From: Rhodospirillaceae bacterium
GTDB lineage: Bacteria; Pseudomonadota; Alphaproteobacteria; Dongiales; Dongiaceae
DNA length: 64,000 nucleotides
Direction: 5' to 3'
Assembly: GCA_016712715.1 (NCBI GenBank)
Contig: JADJQM010000002.1
Location: 124,001-188,000, forward strand
In this document: positions 46,156-55,706 of the stretch, piece after piece
Layout of the letters: each line of letters begins with the position of its first letter
Position numbering within the stretch: the stretch's first letter is position 1
The notes under the pieces: model-generated
What the model was told of the DNA's origin: nothing
Seen by the model: only the letters and a program-made list of their open reading frames with translations
Databases searched by the model: none
Made by a program: the position numbers and the translations under genes

Positions 46156-47406
46156 ATGCGGATCGTCGTCTTGGGTGCCGGGTTGCTGGGCGTCACCAGC
46201 GCCTATTATCTGGCCAAGGAAGGCCATGAGGTCGTGGTCATCGACCGGCGACCGGAAGCAGCAAGGGAAACCAGCTTTGCCAATGCGGGATTGGTGACGC
46301 CCGGCCATGCCAGTTCCTGGGCCAGTCCCCGGGCGCCGATGATCCTGCTGAAATCGCTGTGGCGAAATGACACATCCCTGCGTTATCGCCTGCGCCTCGA
46401 TCCGCGCATGTGGCTGTGGAGCCTGCAGTTCCTGCGCAACTGCACCACGGCACGTAACCGCGCCGCCACCAAGACCAAGATCAAGCTTTGCGTCTACAGC
46501 CAGGCGGAGACCTTGCGCGTGGGACGCGAGGAGGGACTGGACTGGGACCGTATCGCCAAGGGCGCCATCTATATCTACAGCGATGCCGCGGCCTATCGCG
46601 CCGGCAAGGAAAACATGCGCTTCCTGATGGATCAGGGTGTCGAGATGAACTTCCTCGATCCCGACCAGCTGGTGGCATTGGAGCCGGGCCTCCGCCATGC
46701 CAAGGACAAGCTCGCGGGCGGCATGCACACGCCTAATGATGAATCGGGTGATGCGCGTAAATTCACGCTGGGCCTTGCCGAATGCGCCAAGGCCATGGGC
46801 GTCACCTTCCAGTTCGGCGAAACGATCCAGCGCATCGAGAAGCAGGGCAAGCGCATCACCGAGATCGTGACGGACAAGGGCAAGTACAGCGCCGATCAAT
46901 ATGTGATGGCGCTGGGGTCCTATGCGCCGCTGCTTTCAAGGACGATCGGCTTCAACCTGCCGATCTTTCCGGTGAAAGGCTATTCGGTCACCCTGCCGAT
47001 CGCCGACCCCGCCGAGGCACCCACCATCGGCGGCGTGCATGAGGAGCATCTGGTCGCGTTCTCGCGTCTCGGTGACCGATTGCGTTTGACCGCCACGGCA
47101 GATTTCGCCGGCTATGATACCGAGTTCGAGCCAGGCAATTTCTCGCACATGCTGCGGGTGGCACGCGACCTCTTCCCCAAGGCCGCCCTCTATGACCGGC
47201 CGGATTACTGGTCGTGCCTCCGCCCCATGACGCCGGACGGCCCGCCCATCATGGGGCCGTCACCGGTTTCCAATCTGTGGCTCAATGCGGGACATGGCCA
47301 TATGGGCTGGACGATGGCCTGCGGCTCCTCGCGGTTGCTGGTAGATCAGATGCTGGGCCGGAAGCCGGAGATTGATCCGGAGCCGTTTCTGTTCACGAGG
47401 TATTAA
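46156..47406 (+). CDS. D-amino-acid dehydrogenase (DadA-like FAD oxidoreductase)
   Basis: FAD-dependent dehydrogenase of 416 residues that oxidises D-amino acids to keto acids at the membrane. The N-terminal dinucleotide motif is VLGAGLLGVTSAYYLA. The family signatures NAGLVTPGHASSWASP and LRPMTPDGPPIMG are present, with NLWLNAGHGHMGWTMACGS near the end. An ATG with CAGG upstream supports the start. No alanine racemase gene is adjacent, so it may act on another D-amino acid. Confidence 0.9.
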   Translation: MRIVVLGAGLLGVTSAYYLAKEGHEVVVIDRRPEAARETSFANAGLVTPGHASSWASPRAPMILLKSLWRNDTSLRYRLRLDPRMWLWSLQFLRNCTTARNRAATKTKIKLCVYSQAETLRVGREEGLDWDRIAKGAIYIYSDAAAYRAGKENMRFLMDQGVEMNFLDPDQLVALEPGLRHAKDKLAGGMHTPNDESGDARKFTLGLAECAKAMGVTFQFGETIQRIEKQGKRITEIVTDKGKYSADQYVMALGSYAPLLSRTIGFNLPIFPVKGYSVTLPIADPAEAPTIGGVHEEHLVAFSRLGDRLRLTATADFAGYDTEFEPGNFSHMLRVARDLFPKAALYDRPDYWSCLRPMTPDGPPIMGPSPVSNLWLNAGHGHMGWTMACGSSRLLVDQMLGRKPEIDPEPFLFTRY

Positions 47407-47413
47407 ACTTATC

Positions 47414-47512
47414 GTCATGGTACGCGAAGGCGTACCACCCACGAGTTTCTTTCTGATGAGCTACAGTCGTTGCAGGCAAACTCGTGGGTGGTCGGCCTAC
47501 GCCGACCATGAC
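47414..47512. repeat. Paired-hairpin palindromic repeat, copy D
   Basis: GTCAT, hairpin GGTACGCGAAGGCGTACC, ACCCACGAGTTT, a longer spacer, AAACTCGTGGGT, hairpin GGTCGGCCTACGCCGACC, ATGAC. Note ACCCACG and CGTGGGT in place of ATCCACG and CGTGGAT: the change is matched on both arms. It fills the gap between the convergent DadA-like and next genes. Confidence 0.85.
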
Positions 47513-47520
47513 GATTGAGT

Positions 47521-48165
47521 TTATGGCGCCTTCACGATGCGTAAATGAACCAGTGCGTCATATGGGAGTCGCTTGGCATCTGGCATGTCCGACGGTGCGA
47601 AAAGCTTGCCGTCATAGCCCGACATGACCTTTTCCACCGAGGGTCGCTCAAATAGGTAACCATAGCGTTTGAGCAGCGCCGGCATGAACGACAGCCCTGT
47701 CCGAACGTCCGGCGAGACCTCGGCGCTGTCCGCAAGCGTTTCCAGTACCATCAGTGAGACGATGTCCGCGACCACATCGTTCTCGGACACCCCCTCCTGC
47801 ATCGGCCGTCCATTCTCCCCGTCCCAATCCGGATAGTGAGCGGCCCAGGCAGTCAGACCGCGCGACAGCCAGGGGTAGTCGTAAAGCCTGCCTAAAAAGA
47901 CCAACCTGGGCTGAACGCCTTGTCCCTCTGATGCCAGCCAGTCGAACGCCGACTTGAGGGCTTCCTCCAGCATCGCCGGTGTGACGTCGCAATCGCGGCT
48001 CGGCGTTCGCCCTAAAGGCAAAACGCGCAGCATGTTGTCGCTAGATTCCAGCCCAACGGCGATGAAACACATCTTCGGGTCGCCGGCGAAGCCGATAAGC
48101 GAATCTGCATTCGCTTCGTGCTGAAACAGAAGGAACGCCACCAAGCCAAGGACGATCGCACGCAT
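47521..48165 (-). CDS. Exported protein of unknown function
   Basis: A protein of 214 residues from the ATG at 48165, with a signal peptide over about 1-21 (HEANA). The mature part is acidic, with a pair of cysteines (PKMCFIAV and SRDCDV) and no domain that I recognise. Composition is a little less GC-rich than the neighbours. It follows the racemase-family gene on the same strand and could be its operon partner. Confidence 0.6.
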   Translation of the reverse strand: MRAIVLGLVAFLLFQHEANADSLIGFAGDPKMCFIAVGLESSDNMLRVLPLGRTPSRDCDVTPAMLEEALKSAFDWLASEGQGVQPRLVFLGRLYDYPWLSRGLTAWAAHYPDWDGENGRPMQEGVSENDVVADIVSLMVLETLADSAEVSPDVRTGLSFMPALLKRYGYLFERPSVEKVMSGYDGKLFAPSDMPDAKRLPYDALVHLRIVKAP

Positions 48166-48170
48166 CCTAG

Positions 48171-48977
48171 TCAAATCCGGAACAGCCTGCCCCAACCTTC
48201 GATCGGCTCCGTCACGCCCGCGAGGCGCAGGCAGTGCCAGGCCATGGCGTGGTTTGACGACGTGACGGGCTTGCCGAGTTCGCGCTCCAGCGGGTCGGCG
48301 ATTTCGGCGACGCGCAAGCTGGTGCAGGAAACGAACACGCCATCCACTGAAGGATGCCGGCCCAACTCCAGCGCTGCGTCGTAGATCGACTTCGTCGAGA
48401 TGCGCGCCACTTCGTTATCGTCTTCGTGGTTGAAGGAGCCGATCACTGGCACCTCGATTCCGCGTGCCTCGATATAAGCTTTGAGCTTCTGGTTGACGCT
48501 GTCGATATAGGGGGTGAGCAGCGCGATGCGCTTGGCTTTCAGCGCCCGCAATCCTTCGAGTGCCCCGGTGATGGGCGTCGTGCATTTGGCTTCCGGCCGC
48601 GTCTCGTGAATGCGCTTGAAGACATTCTCCTCGCCGATCACGACGGCGCCCGAGGTGCAGCCATAGGCGACCACGTCAAAGGGGGTACCCGGCAGGATGA
48701 CATCGGCCGCGGCGGCGAGGCCAGCTTCCATCGCGGCCAAGGTGGTGGGGTTGATCTCGGCGGCGTTGCGGATGCGGGTCGCATAGAGGGCGACACCGGG
48801 AATTCGGAAGATCTGGCGGAACTCATGCTCCAATGTGTGGTCGGTCGCCAGCACGATGAGGCCGATCCGAGCCCTTGCGGCGACACCGCCGTCTAGGACA
48901 AAGGGCATGTGGGTGCGGTTGACCAGCAATCCGCCGGAGCTGAGTGCCTCCAAAGCCGAGGCCTGAACAGGGGGCAT
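48171..48977 (-). CDS. Asp/Glu racemase superfamily protein (maleate isomerase/arylmalonate decarboxylase-like)
   Basis: A protein of 268 residues with the two-lobed racemase fold. The catalytic cysteines are in AYGCTSGAVVIGE and VSCTSLRVAE. The N-terminal IGLIVLATDHTLEHEF is typical of the maleate isomerase/decarboxylase branch rather than true racemases. EutA, of ectoine breakdown, is in the same branch, but no ectoine genes are nearby. The ATG at 48977 is favoured because AGGGAG lies eight bases before it. Confidence 0.8.
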   Translation of the reverse strand: MPPVQASALEALSSGGLLVNRTHMPFVLDGGVAARARIGLIVLATDHTLEHEFRQIFRIPGVALYATRIRNAAEINPTTLAAMEAGLAAAADVILPGTPFDVVAYGCTSGAVVIGEENVFKRIHETRPEAKCTTPITGALEGLRALKAKRIALLTPYIDSVNQKLKAYIEARGIEVPVIGSFNHEDDNEVARISTKSIYDAALELGRHPSVDGVFVSCTSLRVAEIADPLERELGKPVTSSNHAMAWHCLRLAGVTEPIEGWGRLFRI

Positions 48978-49170
48978 GCCAACGTCTCCCTTCATTTTCG
49001 CGCGGCGAGCCATGCCAAACCGGCATGGGGCAAGGCCGACCATGGCGAATATGATGGCGTGAGGCGGAAACTAAAGCAAATGCCGTCTGTTGTCAGACAT
49101 GGCCGCTTTCCGCTATGTGGAACAACAGGAACACATTTCGGCACAAGGCGCCGCACCAAAGGATCAGTCC

Positions 49171-49791
49171 ATGCCAGCAATTCGCCTGCCCAATCTTGGA
49201 AAACCGGCCCTGGCCGGGCTGCTGGCGGTGGCCTGGATCATGGCGAGCCCGACCCTGGTGGCTCCGGCCCTGGCGCAGGACAAGGTGGAAAGCTCCGCCA
49301 CGATCGAGACAATTGCCTATCAGCCGATTCCGCCTGGCGCGCGGTTGCTGACCCAGCCGGAAACCCAGAGCCAGATGGATGATGACGCCTGGCGCCAGGT
49401 CGATGCGGATCTCGGCGCCCGCGGCTATGCGGTTGGTGGCGACAGCGATCTGGTCGTGACTGTGGCCACCCAGCTGGTCTCGCGCCTGTCGGCCGATCGG
49501 TCGGTCAGCGATGTCAACGCCGCCAAGAGCGATCCCAAGAACGCCCATCTCTTCAGCACCGAGGGTGGCACGCTCCTGAACCCGCAAGACCCGATCAACA
49601 CCACGGACCGGGTGTTCCGCATCAACATGACGGTCTATGACCGGCCGAGCGGCCATTTCGTCTGGCGCGGCACGGTCGAACGCAGCGACGCAGCCCTCGA
49701 TGCCGCGACGGCCATGCGCGAGATGCTGCCGGCCCTGCTCGACCATTTTGGCGAGACAGCCACCGGCGTCACCATTCCTTTGAGCGAATAG
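49171..49791 (+). CDS. Exported DUF4136-like protein
   Basis: A protein of 206 residues with a signal peptide over about 1-35 (APALA). The mature domain has LTQPETQSQMDDDAWRQVDA near its start and YDRPSGHFVWRGTVER near its end, resembling DUF4136 proteins, which are envelope lipoprotein-like modules. There is no lipobox cysteine. Function is unknown. It diverges from the racemase-family gene and converges on the CocE hydrolase gene. Confidence 0.6.
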   Translation: MPAIRLPNLGKPALAGLLAVAWIMASPTLVAPALAQDKVESSATIETIAYQPIPPGARLLTQPETQSQMDDDAWRQVDADLGARGYAVGGDSDLVVTVATQLVSRLSADRSVSDVNAAKSDPKNAHLFSTEGGTLLNPQDPINTTDRVFRINMTVYDRPSGHFVWRGTVERSDAALDAATAMREMLPALLDHFGETATGVTIPLSE

Positions 49792-49804
49792 CCAACGGCA
49801 CGTC

Positions 49805-51832
49805 TCAGCAATAGTCCCGCTTCAGGTCGTAGGCCTCCTGGTCGCTGAAGATGCGGGTGCCGCTGTCATAGGCATCCATGCGGGCGGCGATGCGGAACAC
49901 GTCCTTGTGCGCCTGGAGACTGGTGACACTGACGGTCTTCGCCTCCCAATCCGGCCCTTTCAGCATCTGCTCATAACTGATCTCGACATGGTAGCTGAGG
50001 GGATCGTTCGGCTTGATGCGATAGGTTTCGATCACCCGGCAATCCGAGGTGACGCCGATCTCCGAGAAATGATAGCCCCCGGCATCCTTGTGATTGATCA
50101 GCACCGTCTCGCCCGTGGCGATATCGATGCGCGCCTCGCGTTTTGATGAACCTTCGCGCGTCACATGGCCCGGCGCATGCGGCGCCTTTTCCGGCGTGGC
50201 GAGGTTGAATGCCGGATCCTTGGCGCCGGTGGCTCGCACCGGCAATTCCAGATGGCAGCCTTCCGTGAAGAGGGTGAGGGTCACTGCCTCCGGCGCCGGC
50301 ATCATCATCGGCCAGTAAGTGGTCGAGACCGCCACGCGCAGGCGATGGCCGGGCAGGAAAGCATGGGCGATGTAGTTGAGTGGCACACGTGCCACGTAAC
50401 GCTGCCCCGGCACCAGGTCTTGCGGATGAGCCTGGTCGTCCTTGTGGTTGAGGCTGAAGACGCAGAAGGTGACGCGCGTCGAGGCACCGTCCGGTGCCAC
50501 ATCATTGAGGCGCACAGCAATCCGCGCCACCGGCTTGTCGACAGCGAAGGCCAGTTCCACCACCGGCATGCCGAATATCTCACGGCGCTCCGTAAGCGGC
50601 AGGCCGTCGAAGCAAAGCGACAAGCCGTCATCGCCGCGCTGTTCCGATGGATAGTCGCCATCGCTCCCGCCATAGGAGCACCATTCGACCGAACTGAGGC
50701 CACAGGTCTGCGGCGAGTTCACGGAAAGACCGACCGATTCCAGCGCATGGCCCAGCGTGTGACGACCGAACTTGATCGTCTCCGTTGCGATGCGCGGACT
50801 CGGCCACGCGCTCTCGGCGATCCAGCGACCTGGCCGTTCCAGGGCGCAGGGGTCCGGCGCATAGGAATCATTCATCCAGGCGATGATCTTCGGATCCTGC
50901 GTGACGCCGGTCTCCTTGCCCTTCAGCCACTGGTCCCACCAGCGGAGCGCCTCCTGCAGGAAACCCGCGGCTGGTCCCGGCAGGCCGTTATGCGGGTAGG
51001 TATGGCCCCAGGGACCGACCCAACCCTTGACCGGCCCCGTGACGTGCTGGCAGAGGCGTGGCACGGCGTTGGAATAGCCGTCCTCCCAGCCACCCACGGC
51101 GAAGACCGCGCATTTGATGGCACTGTAATCCTCGATCACCGAGGCCTGCCGCCAATAGGCATCGCGCCGCTGATGACCGCCCCAGATGTGAAAGGGGAAT
51201 TTGTAGTGCCGCAGCCGGTCCTGCCACATCTGCCGCCAGCGCGCACCCACCAGTTCCGGATCCGGCGGCAAGACGGCATAGGCATACATGGCCGAGGCCC
51301 AGGAGAAATTGTCGTGCAGCAGCACGCCCTGCATGTAATGGACATCGTCATTGTAACGATCGTCCGAGGCATCGACCGTGATGATCGCCTTCAAGGCCTG
51401 CGGCTGGCGGGCCGCCACCTGCAGGCTGTTGAAGCCGCCCCAGGAAATACCCATCATGCCGACATTGCCGCTGCACCAGGGCTGCGCCGCAATCCAGGCA
51501 ATGGCCGCGATGAGATCATCCTGTTCCGCCACCGTGTACTCGTCATCCGGCAGGCCCTCCGATTCACCCGTGCCCCGCAGATCGATCCGCAACACCGCAT
51601 AGCCATGGCCGGCCGTGTAGGGATGCATCTCATCGTCGCGAAAGCGCAGGCCATCCCGCTTGCGATAAGGTACGCATTCGATGATCGCCGGCACCGGGTT
51701 TTTCTCGGCATCCTGTGGCAACCACATGCGCGCGGCGAGATTGACGGCGCCATCCGTGCCATTGGCCGGTACGGGGATCCAGATATTCTCGACATGCCGG
51801 ATGGCGTGCGGAAATTCGCTGACGATACGCAT
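49805..51832 (-). CDS. CocE/NonD family hydrolase (X-Pro dipeptidyl-peptidase type)
   Basis: Serine hydrolase of 675 residues. The alpha/beta-hydrolase nucleophile is in GISWGGFNS, with RIDLRGTGESEG before it. The C-terminal jelly-roll domain of X-Pro dipeptidyl-peptidases (about 390-540) has VPLNYIAHAFLPGHRLRVA. Members cut acyl-proline bonds or cocaine-like esters. No signal peptide is present. It is followed by an auxin-efflux-type carrier gene upstream on the same strand (24 bases), so import and hydrolysis may be linked. Confidence 0.85.
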   Translation of the reverse strand: MRIVSEFPHAIRHVENIWIPVPANGTDGAVNLAARMWLPQDAEKNPVPAIIECVPYRKRDGLRFRDDEMHPYTAGHGYAVLRIDLRGTGESEGLPDDEYTVAEQDDLIAAIAWIAAQPWCSGNVGMMGISWGGFNSLQVAARQPQALKAIITVDASDDRYNDDVHYMQGVLLHDNFSWASAMYAYAVLPPDPELVGARWRQMWQDRLRHYKFPFHIWGGHQRRDAYWRQASVIEDYSAIKCAVFAVGGWEDGYSNAVPRLCQHVTGPVKGWVGPWGHTYPHNGLPGPAAGFLQEALRWWDQWLKGKETGVTQDPKIIAWMNDSYAPDPCALERPGRWIAESAWPSPRIATETIKFGRHTLGHALESVGLSVNSPQTCGLSSVEWCSYGGSDGDYPSEQRGDDGLSLCFDGLPLTERREIFGMPVVELAFAVDKPVARIAVRLNDVAPDGASTRVTFCVFSLNHKDDQAHPQDLVPGQRYVARVPLNYIAHAFLPGHRLRVAVSTTYWPMMMPAPEAVTLTLFTEGCHLELPVRATGAKDPAFNLATPEKAPHAPGHVTREGSSKREARIDIATGETVLINHKDAGGYHFSEIGVTSDCRVIETYRIKPNDPLSYHVEISYEQMLKGPDWEAKTVSVTSLQAHKDVFRIAARMDAYDSGTRIFSDQEAYDLKRDYC

Positions 51833-51855
51833 AGTGATATCTCCCGGGGAAACGT

Positions 51856-52737
51856 CTACAAAACGAAATAAAGCAGCAGCGGCAAGGTGACGAAAGAGAG
51901 GGCGGTCGTGATCACCACCATCGAAGCAACGTCGGCCGGTTCGCGGTTGTAATACTGGGCAAAGAGATAATTGAACACGGCGACCGGCATGGTGCTCTGG
52001 ATGATCAACACCCCGGTGGCAAGGTCGGAAGCACCAATGAAATGGCCGACCAGGAAGCCGATGGTGGCGCCCCCGCCCAGGCGCACCAGCGACAACAGCA
52101 GATTGCGCGGCAGGCGCGTGACGCGCAGCTGGGCCAGCGAGACGCCGAGCGCCAGCAGCATCAGGGGAATTGTGACGCCACCTAGCAACTGCAGCGTGTT
52201 GCTGACATAGGCGGGCAAGTGCCAGCCAAAGGACAGCACGATCAATGCAAAGATGATGGCATAGATGAGGGGCATGCGCGCGAGGCGGGTGATGCTGAAA
52301 CTACCCGACGCGAGGGACATGCCGATCGTGAACTGCGCCGTGATTGAAATGGCGAAGAACACGACGGCGAAGGCCAGGCCTTCATTGCCGAAGGCGAACA
52401 GGGCCAGCGGCAGGCCCATATTGCCGGTGTTGGGAAAAATCAAGGCGGGCAGATAAGAATGGTTCGGCAGACGCATGACCTTCAGCACGATGAGGCCCAG
52501 CACCAGAAATCCCGCAAAGCATAGCGCCGTCAGGCCAGCCATTTCGATGAGGGCGCCCGTTTCAACCCGGATACGCGTCAAGGCATCGGCGGCAAGCGCT
52601 GGCGTTCCGATATTGGTGACCAGCTGCGTCACGAAGCGATTGTCGAATGTATTGCCCGACCGCGCCCAGATAAAGCCAATGGCCGGCACAACCAGCACCG
52701 GCAGGATGATGGCGGCAAGTTGCTGCAACAGATCCAT
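51856..52737 (-). CDS. AEC-family (auxin efflux carrier-like) transporter
   Basis: Membrane permease of 293 residues with about ten hydrophobic segments. It has the AEC hallmarks in FPNTGNMGLPLALFAFG and the second-half GVTIPLMLLALGVSLA. Bacterial members move dicarboxylates such as malate or malonate. AGGAGA precedes the ATG at 52737. It probably forms one unit with the CocE hydrolase gene downstream of it. Confidence 0.87.
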   Translation of the reverse strand: MDLLQQLAAIILPVLVVPAIGFIWARSGNTFDNRFVTQLVTNIGTPALAADALTRIRVETGALIEMAGLTALCFAGFLVLGLIVLKVMRLPNHSYLPALIFPNTGNMGLPLALFAFGNEGLAFAVVFFAISITAQFTIGMSLASGSFSITRLARMPLIYAIIFALIVLSFGWHLPAYVSNTLQLLGGVTIPLMLLALGVSLAQLRVTRLPRNLLLSLVRLGGGATIGFLVGHFIGASDLATGVLIIQSTMPVAVFNYLFAQYYNREPADVASMVVITTALSFVTLPLLLYFVL

Positions 52738-52869
52738 GAAGCTCTCCTGAGGGCCCATTTCTAGCCGGAAAGGCATTGCTGCGTCTATTGCTGCATACAG
52801 CTGCTTTCGGCTAAAGTCCGGCACCAATTCGGACCGGCCGCAAGCGGCCCACAGACCAGATCAGGGGAT

Positions 52870-54465
52870 ATGATGAGTGCCAACCAGATAGGCGGCCATG
52901 CCGCCATTGCCTTGCTTGAGACCTACGGGGTCGACACCGTCTTCGGCATTCCGGGTGTGCACACCCTCGACCTCTATCGTGGTCTCGCTGATCGCAGGAT
53001 GCGCCATATCGGCGTACGCCATGAGCAAGGTGCTGGTTTCATGGCCGATGGTTACGCCCGGGCATCGGGCAAGCCGGGCGTTGCCTGCCTGATCACCGGA
53101 CCGGGTCTCATGAACGCAGCGACGCCGATTGGCCAAGCCTATTCCGATTCCGTGCCGGTCCTCATCTTGTGCAGCGTCAATGCGAGCACCGATCTCGGCA
53201 AGGGACGTGGTCGACTCCATGAGATCACCGATCAGCGCGCGGCCATTGCCCCACTGACCGGTTTCGCCCGGACCGTGAAGACGGCTGCCGAGCTGCCGCA
53301 GGCGATGGCCGATGCCTACAAGCTGTTTGAAACCGGCCGGCCGCGCCCGGTGGTCCTGGAGTTCCCGCTCGACATGCTGGCGGCGGCGGCCGATGTCGGC
53401 CAGCCGAAGCGCCAGACCGCAGCACGCCCCAAGGCCAGTGCCGCCGATATCGCCGCCGCGATCGCCCTTATCGACAGCGCCAAGGCGCCGGTGCTCATTG
53501 TCGGCGGCGGCGCCATCGATTGCCCGGCCGAGGTAAGGGCCTTCGTTGAAAAATCAGGTGCGCTGTGTGTCACCACCACCGCCGGCAAGGGCATCCTGCC
53601 GCACAGCCACGCCCAGAGCCTGGGCAGCACCCTGCTGTTGCCGGCGACGCAGAAACTGCTCAGAGATGCCGATCTGGTGATCGCGGCCGGAACCGAGATG
53701 GCCGAGACGGATTCCTGGGTCGACCGCCTGACCTTGGGTGGCAAGCTCATCCGCATCGATCTTGATGCCTATACGCTAACCAGGGACTATACACCCAGCG
53801 TCGGCCTGCTGGCGGATGCCGGTCCGACACTGAAGGCACTGACCGACGGGATCAGGTCCGGCCGCAAGCCTGACCTCGCCACCGCGTCCGAGCTGCGTGG
53901 CTTGATCCGCGCCGATCTCACACCGCTGCAACAGAAACATGTCAAGGTACTGGATGCCTTGCGCGAGGCCCTGCCGGCCAATGGCATCGTCGTCAGCGAC
54001 ATGACCCAGATCGCCTATACGGGCAATCTCACCTTTCCGTTCGAAAGTCCCCGCGGCTGGTTCCATCCTTGCGGCTTTGGCACGTTGGGCTATGCCCTCC
54101 CCGCCGCGATCGGTGCGAAGATCGCTTGCCCGGACAAGCCGGTCGTAGCGCTGGCCGGTGATGGCGGTTTCATGTTCACGGTCCAGGACCTGGGCACAGC
54201 GGTCGAGCAGGGCTTGGCCCTACCGATCATCATCTGGAACAATGATGCCTTCGGCCAGATCGCCAAAGACATGGTTGAACTCGACATCCCGGAGCTGGGT
54301 GTCAAGCCGCGCAACCCTGATTACCAGGCCCTGGCCCTTGCCTTCGGCGCCAAGGCGACCAAACCCGGCAGCATCGCTGAACTCAAAGCTGCCATCGAGC
54401 TGGCCTTCAAGGCAGATGGGCCGACGGTCATCGAGGTCCATGAGGCGGCAGATTTCCTGAAATAG
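52870..54465 (+). CDS. TPP-dependent decarboxylase, likely 5-guanidino-2-oxopentanoate decarboxylase
   Basis: Acetolactate-synthase-like enzyme of 531 residues. The TPP-activating glutamate is in RHEQGAGFMADGYAR. The TPP-magnesium motif is GDGGFMFTVQDL ending in NNDAF. The central domain has the altered FAD-fold region. The overall pattern fits AruI-type decarboxylases of the arginine transaminase or dehydrogenase route better than acetolactate synthase (no small subunit nearby). The D-amino-acid dehydrogenase gene 6 kb upstream could supply the keto acid. Substrate assignment is tentative. Confidence 0.75.
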   Translation: MMSANQIGGHAAIALLETYGVDTVFGIPGVHTLDLYRGLADRRMRHIGVRHEQGAGFMADGYARASGKPGVACLITGPGLMNAATPIGQAYSDSVPVLILCSVNASTDLGKGRGRLHEITDQRAAIAPLTGFARTVKTAAELPQAMADAYKLFETGRPRPVVLEFPLDMLAAAADVGQPKRQTAARPKASAADIAAAIALIDSAKAPVLIVGGGAIDCPAEVRAFVEKSGALCVTTTAGKGILPHSHAQSLGSTLLLPATQKLLRDADLVIAAGTEMAETDSWVDRLTLGGKLIRIDLDAYTLTRDYTPSVGLLADAGPTLKALTDGIRSGRKPDLATASELRGLIRADLTPLQQKHVKVLDALREALPANGIVVSDMTQIAYTGNLTFPFESPRGWFHPCGFGTLGYALPAAIGAKIACPDKPVVALAGDGGFMFTVQDLGTAVEQGLALPIIIWNNDAFGQIAKDMVELDIPELGVKPRNPDYQALALAFGAKATKPGSIAELKAAIELAFKADGPTVIEVHEAADFLK

Positions 54466-54671
54466 GACCGGGGCCTGGCAACTCGGCAGTATTTTCCCCC
54501 GAATCCAAAGCTGCGGGTCCTTCGTTAATCGATTCTTATGAGGCGGTGGGTCTAATCGACACAACGACTCGTCGAACGGACAGCAATCACCCCAACATCC
54601 TGTGATGATTCACTAATGGCATGAGGCTTGCTGAGAATGACGCGGTCAACCGTTCGATCAAGGAGATGGCT

Positions 54672-54944
54672 ATGGAGGCCGCATTGGCACAAGGGCAGAA
54701 AATGAGCGCGCCCCCGACTACCGACGAAGACCAGCGCAAGCTGTGCTTCGAGATGTTCAACGCCTTTTGGGAAGACGCCTTCAAGAAGGGCGTCCCGTTC
54801 GACACCATCGGCACCATGTCGATTTCGGCGGCTTTGTTCGCCCTGGTTGCTAAACATGGCACCGAAACGACGGCGGAATTCGTCCAGGATCTGGTGAAGA
54901 GCATTCTCGAAGATCAGTTCACCAGCGTCCGCAAGGACAACTGA
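54672..54944 (+). CDS. Small helical protein of unknown function
   Basis: A protein of 90 residues, acidic, with one cysteine and three predicted helices (CFEMFNAFWEDAFKK, ISAALFALVAKHG and TAEFVQDLVKSIL). No signal or membrane segment. I do not know the family. The ATG at 54672 has AAGGAG six bases before it, which beats the in-frame ATG codons at 54621 and 54666. It stands alone between larger genes. Confidence 0.65.
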   Translation: MEAALAQGQKMSAPPTTDEDQRKLCFEMFNAFWEDAFKKGVPFDTIGTMSISAALFALVAKHGTETTAEFVQDLVKSILEDQFTSVRKDN

Positions 54945-55143
54945 ACTCCCTCGGTCGCCCCGGTCGGGTGATACCCACCGGAATTGACGAGAGCTGCCCG
55001 GTCGCCACATCTGGTGCCGGATATGGGATTGTTTTGCCGGGCAGAAAATGCCGGACGGTGTCCGTTGTGACCACCGTCACGTCTCGGCCGATAGGCTTGC
55101 CGTCGCGGTTGCACTGAGGGCCAAGATCGGCAATTCTCCGGCC

Positions 55144-55671
55144 ATGTCAAAAAAGCGATTCATCGTCCGTTCCATCGTCGCGCTCCTGCTGGTCGCGGCA
55201 GCGCATGTCTTTGTCCTCCCGCCCGCCCTGGCCGCCCCGGAAGACCTCCAGGAGGTGCTCAAGATGGAGCTCGAGGGCAACAAGGTCGGCGCCTATCTCA
55301 AGCTCAAGGAAATGGCGCCGGGGGGTGACCCCGTGGCGCAGTTCAAACTCGCCGGCTACTATCATTATGGCGATGCTGGCCCGGCCAATTTTGCGCTGGC
55401 GCGTGAATGGTACGACCGCGCAGCCAAGCAGGGCTTCCCGGATGCCATGCTGGGGCTTGCCGTCATGAACGCCCGCGGCCAGGGCAGCCCGGTCGACAAG
55501 AGGACCGCGTTCATCTGGTTGACGATCGCTTCTGGGCTGCTGAAGAACCCGACCGAAATCAAGGAAGTGAACGGCCTCCGGGACATGTATAAGAGCGAAT
55601 TGTCGACCGCTGAACTCAACGCGGCTCTCGCTGAAGCCATGGCTTTCCAGCCGGTCCCGGAAAACCACTAA
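55144..55671 (+). CDS. Exported Sel1-repeat protein
   Basis: A protein of 175 residues with a signal peptide over about 1-31 (PPALA). At least two Sel1/TPR-like repeats are visible: DPVAQFKLAGYYHYG and FALAREWYDRAAKQGFPDAMLGLAVMNARGQG (given in parts here as AREWYDRAAKQG and AMLGLAVMNARG). These scaffolds bind proteins or glycans in the periplasm. The partner is unknown. Confidence 0.78.
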   Translation: MSKKRFIVRSIVALLLVAAAHVFVLPPALAAPEDLQEVLKMELEGNKVGAYLKLKEMAPGGDPVAQFKLAGYYHYGDAGPANFALAREWYDRAAKQGFPDAMLGLAVMNARGQGSPVDKRTAFIWLTIASGLLKNPTEIKEVNGLRDMYKSELSTAELNAALAEAMAFQPVPENH

Positions 55672-55706
55672 GTTCATTCACCAATTTCGCCTCAGGAGCC
55701 TCTTCC

